DNA of 64,000 nucleotides, taken from positions 2,359,001-2,423,000 of the forward strand of contig NZ_JACCBF010000001.1 in assembly GCF_013409625.1 (NCBI RefSeq). The letters run 5' to 3'. This DNA comes from Nocardioides kongjuensis. GTDB taxonomy: Bacteria; Actinomycetota; Actinomycetes; Propionibacteriales; Nocardioidaceae. The translations under genes and the position numbers were made by a program. The first letter of the stretch is position 1; every line of letters begins with the position of its first letter. Under the pieces are notes generated by a model, which saw only the letters and a program-made list of their open reading frames with translations, was not told the origin of the DNA and did not search any database. Positions 25,171 to 33,866 of this stretch are shown here, piece after piece.

Positions 25171-25653
25171 ATGCGATACACCCGAGAGCTCGCCTACGAC
25201 GCCCCGCCCGAGGAGGTCTTCGCGATGCTCGCGGACCCCGCGTTCCGGGAGAAGGTCGGCGCCGCCCAGGGCGTCGTGTCCATCGACGTCACCCTCACCC
25301 CGGCCGGGGCCGGCTTCACCCTGGTCAGCGACCAGGTGCAGAACACCGCCGGACTGCCCGCGATCGCCAAGAAGATCGCCGGCGACACCACGCAGGCCGT
25401 CATCACGGAGTCGTGGAAGGACGCCGGCTCCGGCACCATCGAGATCACCGCCCCCGGCAAGCCCACCAGGGCGACGGGGACGATCCGGCTCTCGGCCGCG
25501 GGCGGCGGCACGACGTACGTCCAGGAGCTCGACGTGGTCGTCAAGGTGCCGCTCATCGCGGGCAAGCTGGAGAAGCTGATGGCAGACAACATCGACGCAG
25601 GCCTCACGACCGAGCATGCTGTGGGCGTGGCCTGGCTGAAGGGAGACCGCTGA
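25171..25653 (+). CDS. DUF2505 family protein, first paralogue
   Basis: A 160-residue soluble protein with the START/SRPBCC-like pattern of DUF2505: YDAPPEEVFAMLADPAFREK at the N-terminus, alternating strands, and a closing amphipathic helix (KLEKLMADNIDAGLTTEHA). The fold suggests a pocket for a hydrophobic ligand; function unknown. It shares the frame KVPLIAGKLEKL with the next gene (KIPLVAGKIEEL), showing tandem duplication. One base separates the two genes, so they are cotranscribed. Confidence 0.82.
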   Translation: MRYTRELAYDAPPEEVFAMLADPAFREKVGAAQGVVSIDVTLTPAGAGFTLVSDQVQNTAGLPAIAKKIAGDTTQAVITESWKDAGSGTIEITAPGKPTRATGTIRLSAAGGGTTYVQELDVVVKVPLIAGKLEKLMADNIDAGLTTEHAVGVAWLKGDR

Positions 25654-25654
25654 G

Positions 25655-26137
25655 ATGGCGACGAAGCTGAAGCACGAGATGACGTACGACGCCCCCGCGA
25701 TCGAGGTCGCGGCGATGCTTTCCGACCCGGTGTTCCGCGAGACGGTGTGCCGCAACCAGCGCGCGACGTCGTACAGCGTCGAGATCGAGGGCAACGTCGA
25801 CGCGAAGGCCGTGCGGATCGAGATGGAGCAGCCGACCGACAAGGTGCCGGCGTTCGCCAAGAAGTTCATCGGCGAGACCACCACGATCGTGCAGACCGAG
25901 ACCTGGGCGAGCCCGCTGAAGGCGAGCGTGACCGTCGGTATCCCGGGCAAGCCCGGAGAGATCAACGGCAGCGCGACGCTGGTCGAGGTCGACGGCGTCA
26001 CCAAGGAGACCGTCGAGCTGGAGATCAAGGTCAAGATCCCGCTCGTCGCCGGCAAGATCGAGGAGCTGCTGGCCAAGCTGCTCGGCAGCGCCCTGCGCGC
26101 CGAGGAGCGCACCGGCAAGGAGTGGCTCGCGAGCTAG
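25655..26137 (+). CDS. DUF2505 family protein, second paralogue
   Basis: A 160-residue protein colinear with its upstream neighbour (YDAPAIEVAAMLSDPVFRET; KIPLVAGKIEELL). Unlike the first copy it carries a Cys and an Arg where the first has a hydrophobic patch after the first helix, so ligands may differ. It converges with the small membrane gene at 26134, overlapping its stop by four bases. Function unknown. Confidence 0.82.
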   Translation: MATKLKHEMTYDAPAIEVAAMLSDPVFRETVCRNQRATSYSVEIEGNVDAKAVRIEMEQPTDKVPAFAKKFIGETTTIVQTETWASPLKASVTVGIPGKPGEINGSATLVEVDGVTKETVELEIKVKIPLVAGKIEELLAKLLGSALRAEERTGKEWLAS

Positions 26138-26328
26138 GGCGCGCCTCCCACGTCGTCGTGCCGGGGCTCGTGCCCCTCCGCCGCGTCGAGGTCCTCGTCG
26201 GCCTCGGCGCGGCGGCGCACCGCGATCACGATCCCCAGCACGAGGAACGGCCCGAACGCGAGCACGATCGTGGCGATCTGCTCGACGGGGTGCAGGGCAC
26301 CGAGATGCAGCGGGATCACGGGGCCCAT
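26134..26328 (-). CDS. Small single-pass membrane protein, 64 residues
   Basis: One membrane helix (IATIVLAFGPFLVLGIVIAV, about 18-37) is followed by an acidic/His-rich cytoplasmic tail (RRRAEADEDLDAAEG). Similar tiny proteins are common in Nocardioides-like genomes without a known role. It begins nine bases after the acyltransferase gene and is likely cotranscribed. The start is the only ATG available in that gap. Confidence 0.6.
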   Translation of the reverse strand: MGPVIPLHLGALHPVEQIATIVLAFGPFLVLGIVIAVRRRAEADEDLDAAEGHEPRHDDVGGAP

Positions 26329-26336
26329 GGTCCCAC

Positions 26337-27812
26337 TCAGTCCTGCTTGTCCTTCGCGGACCCCTTGCTGGTGGACTTCGTCGTACGACGCCCGCGGGGC
26401 GCGCGCTGCCGGCTGGCCGAGGACAGGTCGATCAGCTCGTCGAGCGCCTCGCGCAGGCAGGCGCCCAGTACCTCTGCGTCGGGGATCCAGTCCCGGTCGG
26501 CGGTGATGCCGTAGTAGACGCCGCCGTCGTAGGACGTCACGCCGATCGCCAGGGGGTGCCCGGGCGTGAGCGGCGGGACCGGGTAGCTGGCGAGCATGCG
26601 GGCGCCGGCGGCGTACAGCGGGGCCTGCGGCCCGGGGACGTTGGTGACCGAGAGCTGGTAGCCGCGGCGCAGCTCGACGGAGGCGACGCGCGAGCCGATG
26701 GCGTGGAAGGTGGTCGGCGCGAAGCCGGCGATGCCGGCGAGCCGGTTGGCAGCCACGCTGCGGCCGGTGTCCTTGTGGGCCTGGAAGGAGTAGGACACCT
26801 GGTGCAGCCTGACCACCGGGCTCGTCTCGCCGATCGGCAGGTCGACGAAGTGGGCGGCGATCTGGCTGCCGAGAGAGGTCGCCTCGAGCTCCTCGTCGAT
26901 GACCGAGACAGGGACGACGGCGCGCACCTGGCGCAGCCCGCCCATCGACTCGGAGCGGGTCATCAGCCAGGCCCGGAGGGCGCCGGTGACGGTGGCGAGG
27001 ATGACGTCGTTGACGGTGCCGCCGTGGGCCTCGCGGATCCGGCGGTAGTCGGCCAGGCGGGTCTCGACGGTGACGACGCGACGCTGCTGGGAGAGCGGGC
27101 CGTTGATGACCCCACGCGTCTTGGGACGGCGACCGGTCGCCGCGGCGAGGAACGAACGCGCCCGCTCGCTGCGCTGGTCGGCAGTGCGGGCCAGGGCCCG
27201 GGAGCCGGTGCGGACGGTGTCGAGGAGCTCGCCCGGGTCGGTGAGGTTCTCGCGCACGGCCGTGGCCAGCAGGTTGGCCGGGTTGGGCGAGCGGCGCGGC
27301 TGCCAGTCGTCGGGCTCGAGCGCGCGCGCCTCGGGCTGCAGGTCGAGCAGCAGCTGGCCCAGGTCGACGGTGTGGACGCCGTCCACCAGCGCCTGGTGGG
27401 TCTTGGAGAGCAGCGCGACCCGGCCGCCCTCGAGGCCCTCGACGAAGTAGATCTCCCACAGCGGGCGGGTGCGGTCGAGCGGTCGGGACACGATCCGCGA
27501 GACGAGCTCGAGGAGCTGGGCGGAGGTGCCGGGCCGCGGCAGCGCCGAGCGTCGTACGTGGAAGCCGATGTCGAACTTCTCGTCGTCGACCCACACCGGG
27601 TTGGCGAGGTGCCCCGGCACCGCCTGCAGCCGCTGGCGGTAGCGCGGCACGAACGCGATCCGGTCGCGGATCAGCCCGACGAGACGGGCGTGGTCGAACG
27701 CGTCCGGGCCCTCACCGGGATCGAAGATCTCGATGGTCGCGTTGTGCTGCGGGGTCTCCGCCGACTCCTGCTCGAGGAACGTCAGGTCCCGTGGGCGTAC
27801 CCGATCCACCAC
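26337..27812 (-). CDS. WS/DGAT-type O-acyltransferase family protein with altered active-site motif
   Basis: A 491-residue member of the wax ester synthase/diacylglycerol acyltransferase family. Such enzymes transfer acyl groups from acyl-CoA to an alcohol or diacylglycerol for storage lipids. Seen: FDIGFHVRRSALPRPG, PLWEIYFVEGLEGGR, GGTVNDVILATVTGALRAWL and VTNVPGPQAPLY. The active-site HHxxxDG reads HQALVDG, so the second His, the predicted general base, is Gln. The C-terminus is a basic Lys/Ser tail. GTG start chosen after GGGGA; the frame is open further upstream. Activity should be treated as unproven. Confidence 0.85.
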   Translation of the reverse strand: MVDRVRPRDLTFLEQESAETPQHNATIEIFDPGEGPDAFDHARLVGLIRDRIAFVPRYRQRLQAVPGHLANPVWVDDEKFDIGFHVRRSALPRPGTSAQLLELVSRIVSRPLDRTRPLWEIYFVEGLEGGRVALLSKTHQALVDGVHTVDLGQLLLDLQPEARALEPDDWQPRRSPNPANLLATAVRENLTDPGELLDTVRTGSRALARTADQRSERARSFLAAATGRRPKTRGVINGPLSQQRRVVTVETRLADYRRIREAHGGTVNDVILATVTGALRAWLMTRSESMGGLRQVRAVVPVSVIDEELEATSLGSQIAAHFVDLPIGETSPVVRLHQVSYSFQAHKDTGRSVAANRLAGIAGFAPTTFHAIGSRVASVELRRGYQLSVTNVPGPQAPLYAAGARMLASYPVPPLTPGHPLAIGVTSYDGGVYYGITADRDWIPDAEVLGACLREALDELIDLSSASRQRAPRGRRTTKSTSKGSAKDKQD

Positions 27813-27952
27813 GTGGTTCCCCAACCTCTCTGGTCGGATCCCTGAAGCCGACGCCCAGCCCCATCCGGACGTCTTGGGATCACATGAGATTCTGGCAGAC
27901 GACATCGATCATCCGTGGATTCGTCCGCGGATGTTCTGCGACAGGAGGAACC

Positions 27953-28321
27953 ATGCAGCGGCTGCCACGGCGTGCCCTGGGTACGGCGCTCGCCGGGATC
28001 GTGCTCCTCGCGACCGTCACGGCCTGCGGGTCCGACGACAAGGCGGGCTCGACGGACGAGGTCGTCACGGTCGACATCACGGTCGAGAACGGCGAGATCA
28101 GACCGTTGGGCGACCGGGTCGAGGTGGCGGCCGGCCAGCCGGTCGACCTCGTCGTCACCGCCGACACCGCCGGCTCGCTGCACATGCACTCCGACCCCGA
28201 GCAGGAGTTCGCCTACGACGTCGGGACCAAGACGTTCCCGATCACGATCGACCGCCCGGGCGTGATCGAGGTCGAGTCGCACGACCCGCCGCAGATCATC
28301 GTCCAGCTCGAAGTCCGATGA
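27953..28321 (+). CDS. Lipoprotein with cupredoxin-like domain
   Basis: A 122-residue secreted lipoprotein. The signal peptide MQRLPRRALGTALAGIVLL ends in lipobox VTAC (Cys about 23). The mature part has a beta-sandwich pattern with TADTAGSLHMHSDPEQEF and ends IIVQLEVR. His and Met in LHMHSD could bind copper, but the full His-Cys-His-Met set of blue copper proteins is absent. The ATG has an excellent AGGAGG. Its stop overlaps the start of the membrane protein gene (ATGA), which suggests one function. The 140 bases upstream, shared with the acyltransferase, show no clear promoter. Confidence 0.72.
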   Translation: MQRLPRRALGTALAGIVLLATVTACGSDDKAGSTDEVVTVDITVENGEIRPLGDRVEVAAGQPVDLVVTADTAGSLHMHSDPEQEFAYDVGTKTFPITIDRPGVIEVESHDPPQIIVQLEVR

Positions 28322-29652
28322 CTCCACTCTCCGGCACCGTCGAGGCCCACGGCATCGGCGGCCAGGCCGACCTGCCGATCTCGCTCGAGCTCGCCGTGTC
28401 GGGGGCGGTCGCGGCGCTCGTCGTCTCCTTCACCGTCCTCGTCGTCGCCTGGCAGCGTCCGCGGTACGACGGCGGCGCCCACCCCGGTCGCCCCGCCCCC
28501 GCCTGGCTGGACCGGGTCACCGGTTCGGCGGCGTTCCCGGTGGTGCTGCGCCTGGTCGGCATGGTCGTCGCACTCTTCACCGTGTTCACCGCGGTGCTCG
28601 GCCAGAACACCCTGACCAACCCGTTCTTCGGCATCTTCTACGTGTGGTGGTGGGTCGGCCTGGTCTTCGCCTCCGCGCTGCTCGGCCCGGTGTGGCGCGC
28701 GATCAGCCCGGTCCGCACCATCAATGCCGGCATCGCGAAGCTCGCCGGCAGCGACCCCGACGAGGGCCTGGTCCGCTACCCGGAGTGGCTGGGGCTGTGG
28801 CCGGCGGCGCTGGGCCTGTTCGCGTTCGTCTGGCTCGAGCTGGCCTCCACCCATCCGACCGAGCTCGGCAGCGTGCGCCTGTGGTGCGCGGTGTACGTCG
28901 GCGCGATGCTCATCGGCGGCGCCGTCTTCGGCAACCGCTTCTTCGAGAACGCCGACCCGTTCGAGGTCTACTCCTCGCTGGTCGCGAAGCTCTCGCCGTG
29001 GGCCCGGGTCGACGGCCGGCTGCTGCTGCGCAGCCCGCTGGCGAACCTGTCGACCATCCCGCCCACGCCCGGCCTGGTCGGTGTCGTCGCCGTCCTCTTC
29101 GGCAGCACCGCCTTCGACTCCTTCGCGGAGTCGTCCTTCTGGGTGAAGACCTACCAGAACGCCTCGGTCAGCAAGTTCCTGCTCGACAACGTCGCGCTGG
29201 TCGCCTTCTGCCTCACGGCGGGGCTGCTGTTCAGCATCGGCAGCGCCCTGACGCCCTCACGGGCCGACGTACCCCGCCGTCAGCTGGCCCGTCACTACGC
29301 CCACTCGATCGTGCCGATCGTGCTCGGCTACATCGTCGCGCACTACCTGACGCTGTTCATCGACGTCGGCACGCAGACGCTCGCGCGCGCCAGCGACCCG
29401 CTGGGCAAGGGCTGGGACATCCTCGGTACGGCGGCCGTCGAGCCGTCGTACTGGTTCTCCTACCACCCCGAGGTGCTGGCCACGATCAAGGTGCTGGCCG
29501 TCGTGGTCGGGCACGTGGTCGCCGCCGTCGCCGCGCACGACCGGGCGCTGAGCCTGCTGCCCAAGCGCGACCAGGTCACCGGCCAGCTGCCGCTGCTGTT
29601 CGTCATGGTGGGCTTCACCGCCGGCGGGCTGTTCCTGCTGTTCAGCTCCTGA
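28318..29652 (+). CDS. Polytopic membrane protein paired with a cupredoxin-like lipoprotein
   Basis: A 444-residue protein with about ten hydrophobic helices. Conserved-looking features are TNPFFGIFYVWWWVGLVFAS, GPVWRAISPVRTI and FENADPFEVYSSL. No transporter or enzyme family is recognised. Translational coupling to the upstream lipoprotein gene suggests the two work together at the outer face of the membrane, perhaps in metal handling or electron transfer. It ends 20 bases from the stop of the convergent CpaE-like gene. Confidence 0.75.
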   Translation: MTPLSGTVEAHGIGGQADLPISLELAVSGAVAALVVSFTVLVVAWQRPRYDGGAHPGRPAPAWLDRVTGSAAFPVVLRLVGMVVALFTVFTAVLGQNTLTNPFFGIFYVWWWVGLVFASALLGPVWRAISPVRTINAGIAKLAGSDPDEGLVRYPEWLGLWPAALGLFAFVWLELASTHPTELGSVRLWCAVYVGAMLIGGAVFGNRFFENADPFEVYSSLVAKLSPWARVDGRLLLRSPLANLSTIPPTPGLVGVVAVLFGSTAFDSFAESSFWVKTYQNASVSKFLLDNVALVAFCLTAGLLFSIGSALTPSRADVPRRQLARHYAHSIVPIVLGYIVAHYLTLFIDVGTQTLARASDPLGKGWDILGTAAVEPSYWFSYHPEVLATIKVLAVVVGHVVAAVAAHDRALSLLPKRDQVTGQLPLLFVMVGFTAGGLFLLFSS

Positions 29653-29671
29653 CGGAGGGTGCCCGACGACG

Positions 29672-30880
29672 TCATGCGGGCGATCCCGCCATCGCATCGA
29701 GCAGCCGTGCGACGGCCCGGGTCAGCGCGGACTCCCCGGACTCGACGAGCAGCCGCCCGGCGACCAGCGCCCGGTCGACGGCGGCCTGGTCGTCGGGCAG
29801 GAAGTGCACGCCGAGGTGGGCTCCGAAGCCGGTCAGCATGGCGACCACGTCAGCCTCGCGCCACCCCAGGGTGGCCCGCATCCGGTTGACGACGACGCGC
29901 ACCCGCGGGTCGGGGACGTGCTCGTGGAGGTCGGTGAGGGCACGGGCCAGCCGGGCCAGCCCGACCGGGTCGGCGGAGCCGACGAGGACCACCTCGTCGG
30001 CGACCTCGACGGCCTCGCGGGTCAGCCCGTTGCGCTCGGGACGGGCGGTGACCTCGCCGAGGTCGGGCTCGAGGCTGAAGCCGGTGTCGAGCACGACCTG
30101 GCCGTCCTCGCGGGCCCGCTCGACGATCGCGGTGAGGGTGCCGGGGCGCAGCTCGACCCAGCGGTCGGGCCGGGGCAGCCCGGTCAGCACCCGCAGCTGG
30201 TCGGAGAGCCGGCGCTGCACGGTGACGAAGCGGTCGTCGAGGGTGCCGGCGCCCACCAGGCGGGCCGCCGAGAGCAGCCCGGAGACCTCGTCGAGGACGC
30301 CCAGCTGCTGCGCGACCGCGCCGCCGTGGGGGTCGGCGTCGACGAGCAGCGTGGTCAGCCCGCGGCGGGCGAGCTCGCCGGCCAGGGCGCTCGCGAGGGT
30401 GGTGCGGCCGGGCGCTCCCCCGGCTCCCCACACGGCCAGCACCCGGCCTGCGGGACCACCCACCGGCCGGGGTGCCGGGTCGAGGAGCGGCGGGGCGTCG
30501 TAGGACGGGACGGGGTGGGTGGGATCGGCCGGCAGCGCGGCGACCAGGTCGGCGAGCTCGGCGACCCGGTCGGCGGCCAGGACGGCCGCCACGCCGATCC
30601 GGGCCGCCCGCGGTTGCGCGAGGTCGGGATCGGGAGCCACGCCCACCACCCGGACGCCGTGCTGCAGCAGGTCGTCGACCACGCCGTGGTCGAGCCCGGG
30701 CAGGTCCGTCGCGACCACGGCCACGTCGGCCTGGCCGGTACGGGCCGCAGCCATCAGGTCGGCGACGTCGACGCACCGCTTGAGCAGCACGGTCGCGGGG
30801 TGCTCGTTGAGCGTGGTCAGGGCGCGCGACTCCCACGCGGCACCGGAGGAGACCAGCAGGACGACGCTCACGCCGGGCAC
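29672..30880 (-). CDS. CpaE/MinD-like ParA-superfamily ATPase
   Basis: A 402-residue protein. An N-terminal receiver-like region of about 120 residues (ADVAVVATDLPGLDHGVVDD) precedes a ParA/MinD-type ATPase. That domain shows the deviant P-loop GAGGAPGRTTLA (about 150), LLVDADPHGG and LDTGFSLEPD. Proteins of this layout (CpaE/TadZ) position Flp-type pilus machinery at a cell pole. The signature Lys of the deviant P-loop (KGGxGKT) reads Ala/Gly here and the second Lys is Arg (PGRTT), so ATP hydrolysis may be weak. It follows the SAF-domain gene by seven bases. No tadA, tadB or pilin gene is present nearby. Confidence 0.78.
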   Translation of the reverse strand: MPGVSVVLLVSSGAAWESRALTTLNEHPATVLLKRCVDVADLMAAARTGQADVAVVATDLPGLDHGVVDDLLQHGVRVVGVAPDPDLAQPRAARIGVAAVLAADRVAELADLVAALPADPTHPVPSYDAPPLLDPAPRPVGGPAGRVLAVWGAGGAPGRTTLASALAGELARRGLTTLLVDADPHGGAVAQQLGVLDEVSGLLSAARLVGAGTLDDRFVTVQRRLSDQLRVLTGLPRPDRWVELRPGTLTAIVERAREDGQVVLDTGFSLEPDLGEVTARPERNGLTREAVEVADEVVLVGSADPVGLARLARALTDLHEHVPDPRVRVVVNRMRATLGWREADVVAMLTGFGAHLGVHFLPDDQAAVDRALVAGRLLVESGESALTRAVARLLDAMAGSPA

Positions 30881-30887
30881 GGCGGCC

Positions 30888-31556
30888 TCACGAGCGCTCC
30901 AGGATCCGGATCACCGGGTCCTGCAGGGTGCCGAGGAGCAGCTCGAACTGCGCCGCCCGGTCGTCGTCGACCGCGACGACCAGCTGGCGTGCGCCGGTGA
31001 CGGCGAACGTGTCGTCGTACGCCGGTGCGGCGACGACGGTGACACCGCTCAGTGCGGGCCCGTCGGCCTTGTCGGTGCCCGGCTGCGAGCCGTCGGTCAG
31101 CCACACGTCGACAACGGAGCCCGCAGTGACGTCGGGCGGCACCCGGTTGGGGTCGACCTCGAGCGGCACCCGCAGCATCGCCTCCTCGTCGGCAGGCCCG
31201 ACGGCCGAGCGGGCCAGGAGCTCGCCCTCGCCCACGGCACGGACCAGGACGAGGTCGTCGGGCACGGGGTCGTCGGCGTTGAAGTAGCGCTCCAACGTCG
31301 CGTCGTCGGTGAAGCGGACCCGCTGGACGACGAGGTCGCCGGCGGCGACCGGCGTACCGGCGCCCCGCTCCCCCGTCATCGCCCACACCGTCACGGTGTC
31401 GTCGGCGGCCGCCATGAGCCGAGCTCCGAGGACGACCGAACCGGTCACGAGCAGCACGCCGAGCCACAGCCGGGGATCACGCCAGACCGGCCGCGCCACG
31501 CGTTGTGCGGGCGGAGGGACAGGCGTGCCCACGGAACTCCCGAGATCCCGAGTCAC
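30888..31556 (-). CDS. SAF-domain protein (CpaB/RcpC-like)
   Basis: A 222-residue protein with one membrane helix (LWLGVLLVTGSVVLGARLM, about 30-48) and an outer SAF domain starting VWAMTGERGAGTPVAAGDLV, as in CpaB/RcpC pilus-assembly or flagellar FlgA-like proteins. It is cotranscribed with the CpaE-like ATPase. GTG start at 31556 fits a CATGAT box six bases upstream. An alternative GTG at 31532 follows GGGAG. Likely membrane-bound and involved in envelope assembly, with the exact structure unknown. Confidence 0.75.
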   Translation of the reverse strand: MTRDLGSSVGTPVPPPAQRVARPVWRDPRLWLGVLLVTGSVVLGARLMAAADDTVTVWAMTGERGAGTPVAAGDLVVQRVRFTDDATLERYFNADDPVPDDLVLVRAVGEGELLARSAVGPADEEAMLRVPLEVDPNRVPPDVTAGSVVDVWLTDGSQPGTDKADGPALSGVTVVAAPAYDDTFAVTGARQLVVAVDDDRAAQFELLLGTLQDPVIRILERS

Positions 31557-31562
31557 CGGGAC

Positions 31563-31568
31563 ATCATG
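31563..31568 (-). promoter_or_regulatory. Putative -10 box (CATGAT) of the SAF/CpaE-like operon
   Basis: Minus-strand CATGAT ends six bases before the GTG at 31556. The divergent helix-turn-helix gene starts 90 bases away and is a candidate regulator. Confidence 0.35.
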
Positions 31569-31657
31569 CAGTGCGAACCGCGCGGCGTCACCCGGCCGTC
31601 CACAGGTGCCCCGTGGCCCGGGCTGCGGAGCTCGGTGCCGGATGCGACGATGGGGCC

Positions 31658-31909
31658 ATGCCCGACCGTCCCGGCCAGCCCGGCAGCCCGCGGTTCCTGA
31701 CGCTCGCCGACGTCGCCGAGGTGCTCAACACCTCGAGCGCGCAGGTCTACGCGCTGGTCCGCCGCGGCGAGCTGCCTGCCATCAAGATCGGCGGGCGCGG
31801 GCAGTGGCGGGTGGAGGCCAGCCGGCTCGAGGACTACATCGCGCAGCAGTACCGCCACACCGAGCAGTACGTCGCCGAGCACCCGTTCGTGGAGTCCGAG
31901 GTCGACTGA
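31658..31909 (+). CDS. Excisionase-family (MerR-like) helix-turn-helix DNA-binding protein
   Basis: An 83-residue protein built around one HTH_17 winged helix (FLTLADVAEVLNTSSAQVYA, then ELPAIKIGGRGQWRV) with an acidic tail (HPFVESEVD). The name excisionase is a family label, and no phage genes are near. It is divergent from the SAF/CpaE-like operon and converges with htrA four bases from its stop. ATG start six bases after GACGAT, so probably leaderless. Similar small HTH proteins are widespread in actinobacteria; the target is unknown. Confidence 0.8.
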   Translation: MPDRPGQPGSPRFLTLADVAEVLNTSSAQVYALVRRGELPAIKIGGRGQWRVEASRLEDYIAQQYRHTEQYVAEHPFVESEVD

Positions 31910-31913
31910 CCCG

Positions 31914-33326
31914 CTACCCCTCCTCGCCGTCGAGGGTCACCTTGACCTTCTTCTCCTTCGCACCACGGGTGATCGTGAACTCGATGGTCTGACCGGGCTG
32001 GTAGGTCCGGATGGCGACGATCAGCGCGGTGCCGTCGGCGACCCGGCTGCCGTTGACGCGGGTGATCACGTCGCCGCGGTGGAGGCCGGCCTTCTCGGCG
32101 GGGCTGTTCGCGATGATCTCGTCGAGCTCGGCCCCTTCGCCGGACGGCTGGCCGCCGGTCTTCACCTTGGCGCCGATGACGGGGTACTGCGCCTTGCCGG
32201 TCTTGAGGATCTGGTCGGCCGTGACCCTGACCTGCTCGACCGGGATCGCGAAGCCGACGCCGATGTTGCCGGCCTCGGAGTCGACGGATCCGCCGCCGGC
32301 CGTGGCGATGGCGGAGTTGACGCCGATCACCTCGCCCTTCTGGTTGACCAGCGGGCCGCCCGAGTTGCCGGGGTTGATCGCCGCGTCGGTCTGGATCGCG
32401 TCGATCCAGGACGAGTCCTCGGCCGTGGAGCCCGTGGTGACGGGGCGGTGCAGGTAGCTCACGATGCCGGAGGTGACCGTGTCGGGCAGGTTCAGCGGGG
32501 AGCCGATCGCCACGACCGGCTCACCGACCTGCAGCTTGGCGGCGTAGCCGAGCTTGGCGGGCTTGAGGTTGTCGTGCTTCTTCACGTACAGCACGGCGAG
32601 GTCGTAGATGGGGCTGCGGCCGACCACCTCGGCGTCGTACCGGTTGCGGTCGTGGTCGACCACGACGATCGGCCCCTTGTCCTTGGCAGCCTCGGCGACG
32701 ACGTGGTTGTTGGTGACGATGTGGCCGTCGCCGTCCATGACCCAGCCCGAGCCGGTCGCGCCGGCGGCCTCGCCGCCGTACTCGGCGATGATCTGGACCG
32801 TGCTGGGCAGCACGGCCTGGGCGACGTCGGCGACCGAGCCGGGCGCCGCCAGCGGCGGGTCCTTCTCGAGGTCGACGCCGGCGAGGCCGTCGCCGGAGTA
32901 GCCGGGTCCGGACGGGGAGTCGGCCGAGATCTTGTCGTAGGCCAGCGCGCCGAGCAGGCCGCCGCCCAGGCCGACCACCAGCGCGATCGCGGCCACGACG
33001 GGGATCACCCAGCCGGCTGGCCTCGTGCCGCGCTCGGCGCTCGGCGCGGGCATCCGCACGGTCAGGTCGGGCGCGGCGGGAGGAACCGGCCCGGGCGTCG
33101 GCGGGGGCGGCATCAGCGACGGGGCGAGACCCGGCAGTGGCGTCGTCGGCTCGGGAGCCGCGTCGGGGAGCGGCGCGACGCCGGGCGACGGCGGCGCCCA
33201 CTGGGTGTGGGCCGGCTCGGGAGCCGGCTGGGGCTCCGCGGTGGTCTCGGACGACGGCACGTCGAGCGGCGCCAGGGGCGCGAGCGGCTCGGTGGGCTCG
33301 TGGTCGGGGTCGTGCGCGTCGGTCAC
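31914..33326 (-). CDS. htrA: HtrA/DegP-like membrane serine protease with PDZ domain
   Basis: A 470-residue protease. The cytoplasmic N-terminus of about 100 residues is Pro-rich. A membrane helix lies at about 105-129. The outer trypsin domain has His208 (VTNNHVV), Asp242 (IYDLAVL) and Ser322 (GNSGGPL), followed by a PDZ domain at about 365-460 (SPAEKAGLHRGDVITRVNG). It degrades or refolds damaged envelope proteins. The order sigE-rseA-htrA matches the Mycobacterium tuberculosis locus Rv1221-Rv1223, where htrA belongs to the SigE envelope-stress response. It has its own GTG start 57 bases after rseA, with a CATGAT box six bases upstream. Confidence 0.93.
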   Translation of the reverse strand: MTDAHDPDHEPTEPLAPLAPLDVPSSETTAEPQPAPEPAHTQWAPPSPGVAPLPDAAPEPTTPLPGLAPSLMPPPPTPGPVPPAAPDLTVRMPAPSAERGTRPAGWVIPVVAAIALVVGLGGGLLGALAYDKISADSPSGPGYSGDGLAGVDLEKDPPLAAPGSVADVAQAVLPSTVQIIAEYGGEAAGATGSGWVMDGDGHIVTNNHVVAEAAKDKGPIVVVDHDRNRYDAEVVGRSPIYDLAVLYVKKHDNLKPAKLGYAAKLQVGEPVVAIGSPLNLPDTVTSGIVSYLHRPVTTGSTAEDSSWIDAIQTDAAINPGNSGGPLVNQKGEVIGVNSAIATAGGGSVDSEAGNIGVGFAIPVEQVRVTADQILKTGKAQYPVIGAKVKTGGQPSGEGAELDEIIANSPAEKAGLHRGDVITRVNGSRVADGTALIVAIRTYQPGQTIEFTITRGAKEKKVKVTLDGEEG

Positions 33327-33383
33327 GGGACCATCATGTCCGATCGCACCACACCGGCCCGCGACAGGGACGCAGGCCGGTGG

Positions 33384-33866
33384 TCAGGGCAGCATCCGGC
33401 GCAGCGGCACCGTGTCGAACGGTCCGTGCACGGGGATCCGGGCGGTCCCGGTCGAACCGGAGGGCGACGGCACGGTCTTGTTGATCTGGGTGACCGGGGG
33501 CCGACGGTCGGCGGGCGGGGCGGACCCCGGTGCGAACCCCAGGGCGAGCACGCCGAGCATGGCCGCACCGATGGCGCTGCCGCCGATCATCACCGCGCCC
33601 GTCGTACGACGACTCGGTGCGTGCCGCTCGGGGCCGAGCAGCGCCTCACCGGGAGGCATGCTGAGCAGGGAGCCCTTGAGGTCGGAGGACGCGCCGCGCT
33701 CGGCGCCGCACAGCCCGGCGAGCCGGGTCTTGACCCAGCCCTCCCGCTCGACGAGGTCACGGCAGGCGTGGCAGGCGTAGACGTGGGCCCACGCCTCCTC
33801 GGTGTCCCGAGCCGAGAGCTGTCCGTCGAGGAGCGCGCTCACCCGGTTGCCGAGGTGGCCGATCAC
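33384..33866 (-). CDS. rseA: Zinc-binding anti-sigma factor (RseA-like)
   Basis: A 160-residue protein. The N-terminal zinc anti-sigma motif HVYACHAC gives His28, Cys32 and Cys35 (HxxxCxxC). One hydrophobic segment (about 93-113, [19 protein letters not shown]) and an outer Pro/Ser-rich tail follow. It should bind and hold the sigma factor encoded just upstream, whose stop it overlaps (GTGA). M. tuberculosis RseA has the same position but is described as soluble; the membrane segment here suggests a transmembrane version. Confidence 0.88.
   Translation of the reverse strand: MIGHLGNRVSALLDGQLSARDTEEAWAHVYACHACRDLVEREGWVKTRLAGLCGAERGASSDLKGSLLSMPPGEALLGPERHAPSRRTTGAVMIGGSAIGAAMLGVLALGFAPGSAPPADRRPPVTQINKTVPSPSGSTGTARIPVHGPFDTVPLRRMLP

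Noticed and set aside
31658..31909. Excisionase as evidence for a prophage or integrated element
   Set aside because: The name is a family label for a small HTH domain; there is no integrase, att repeat or phage gene nearby.
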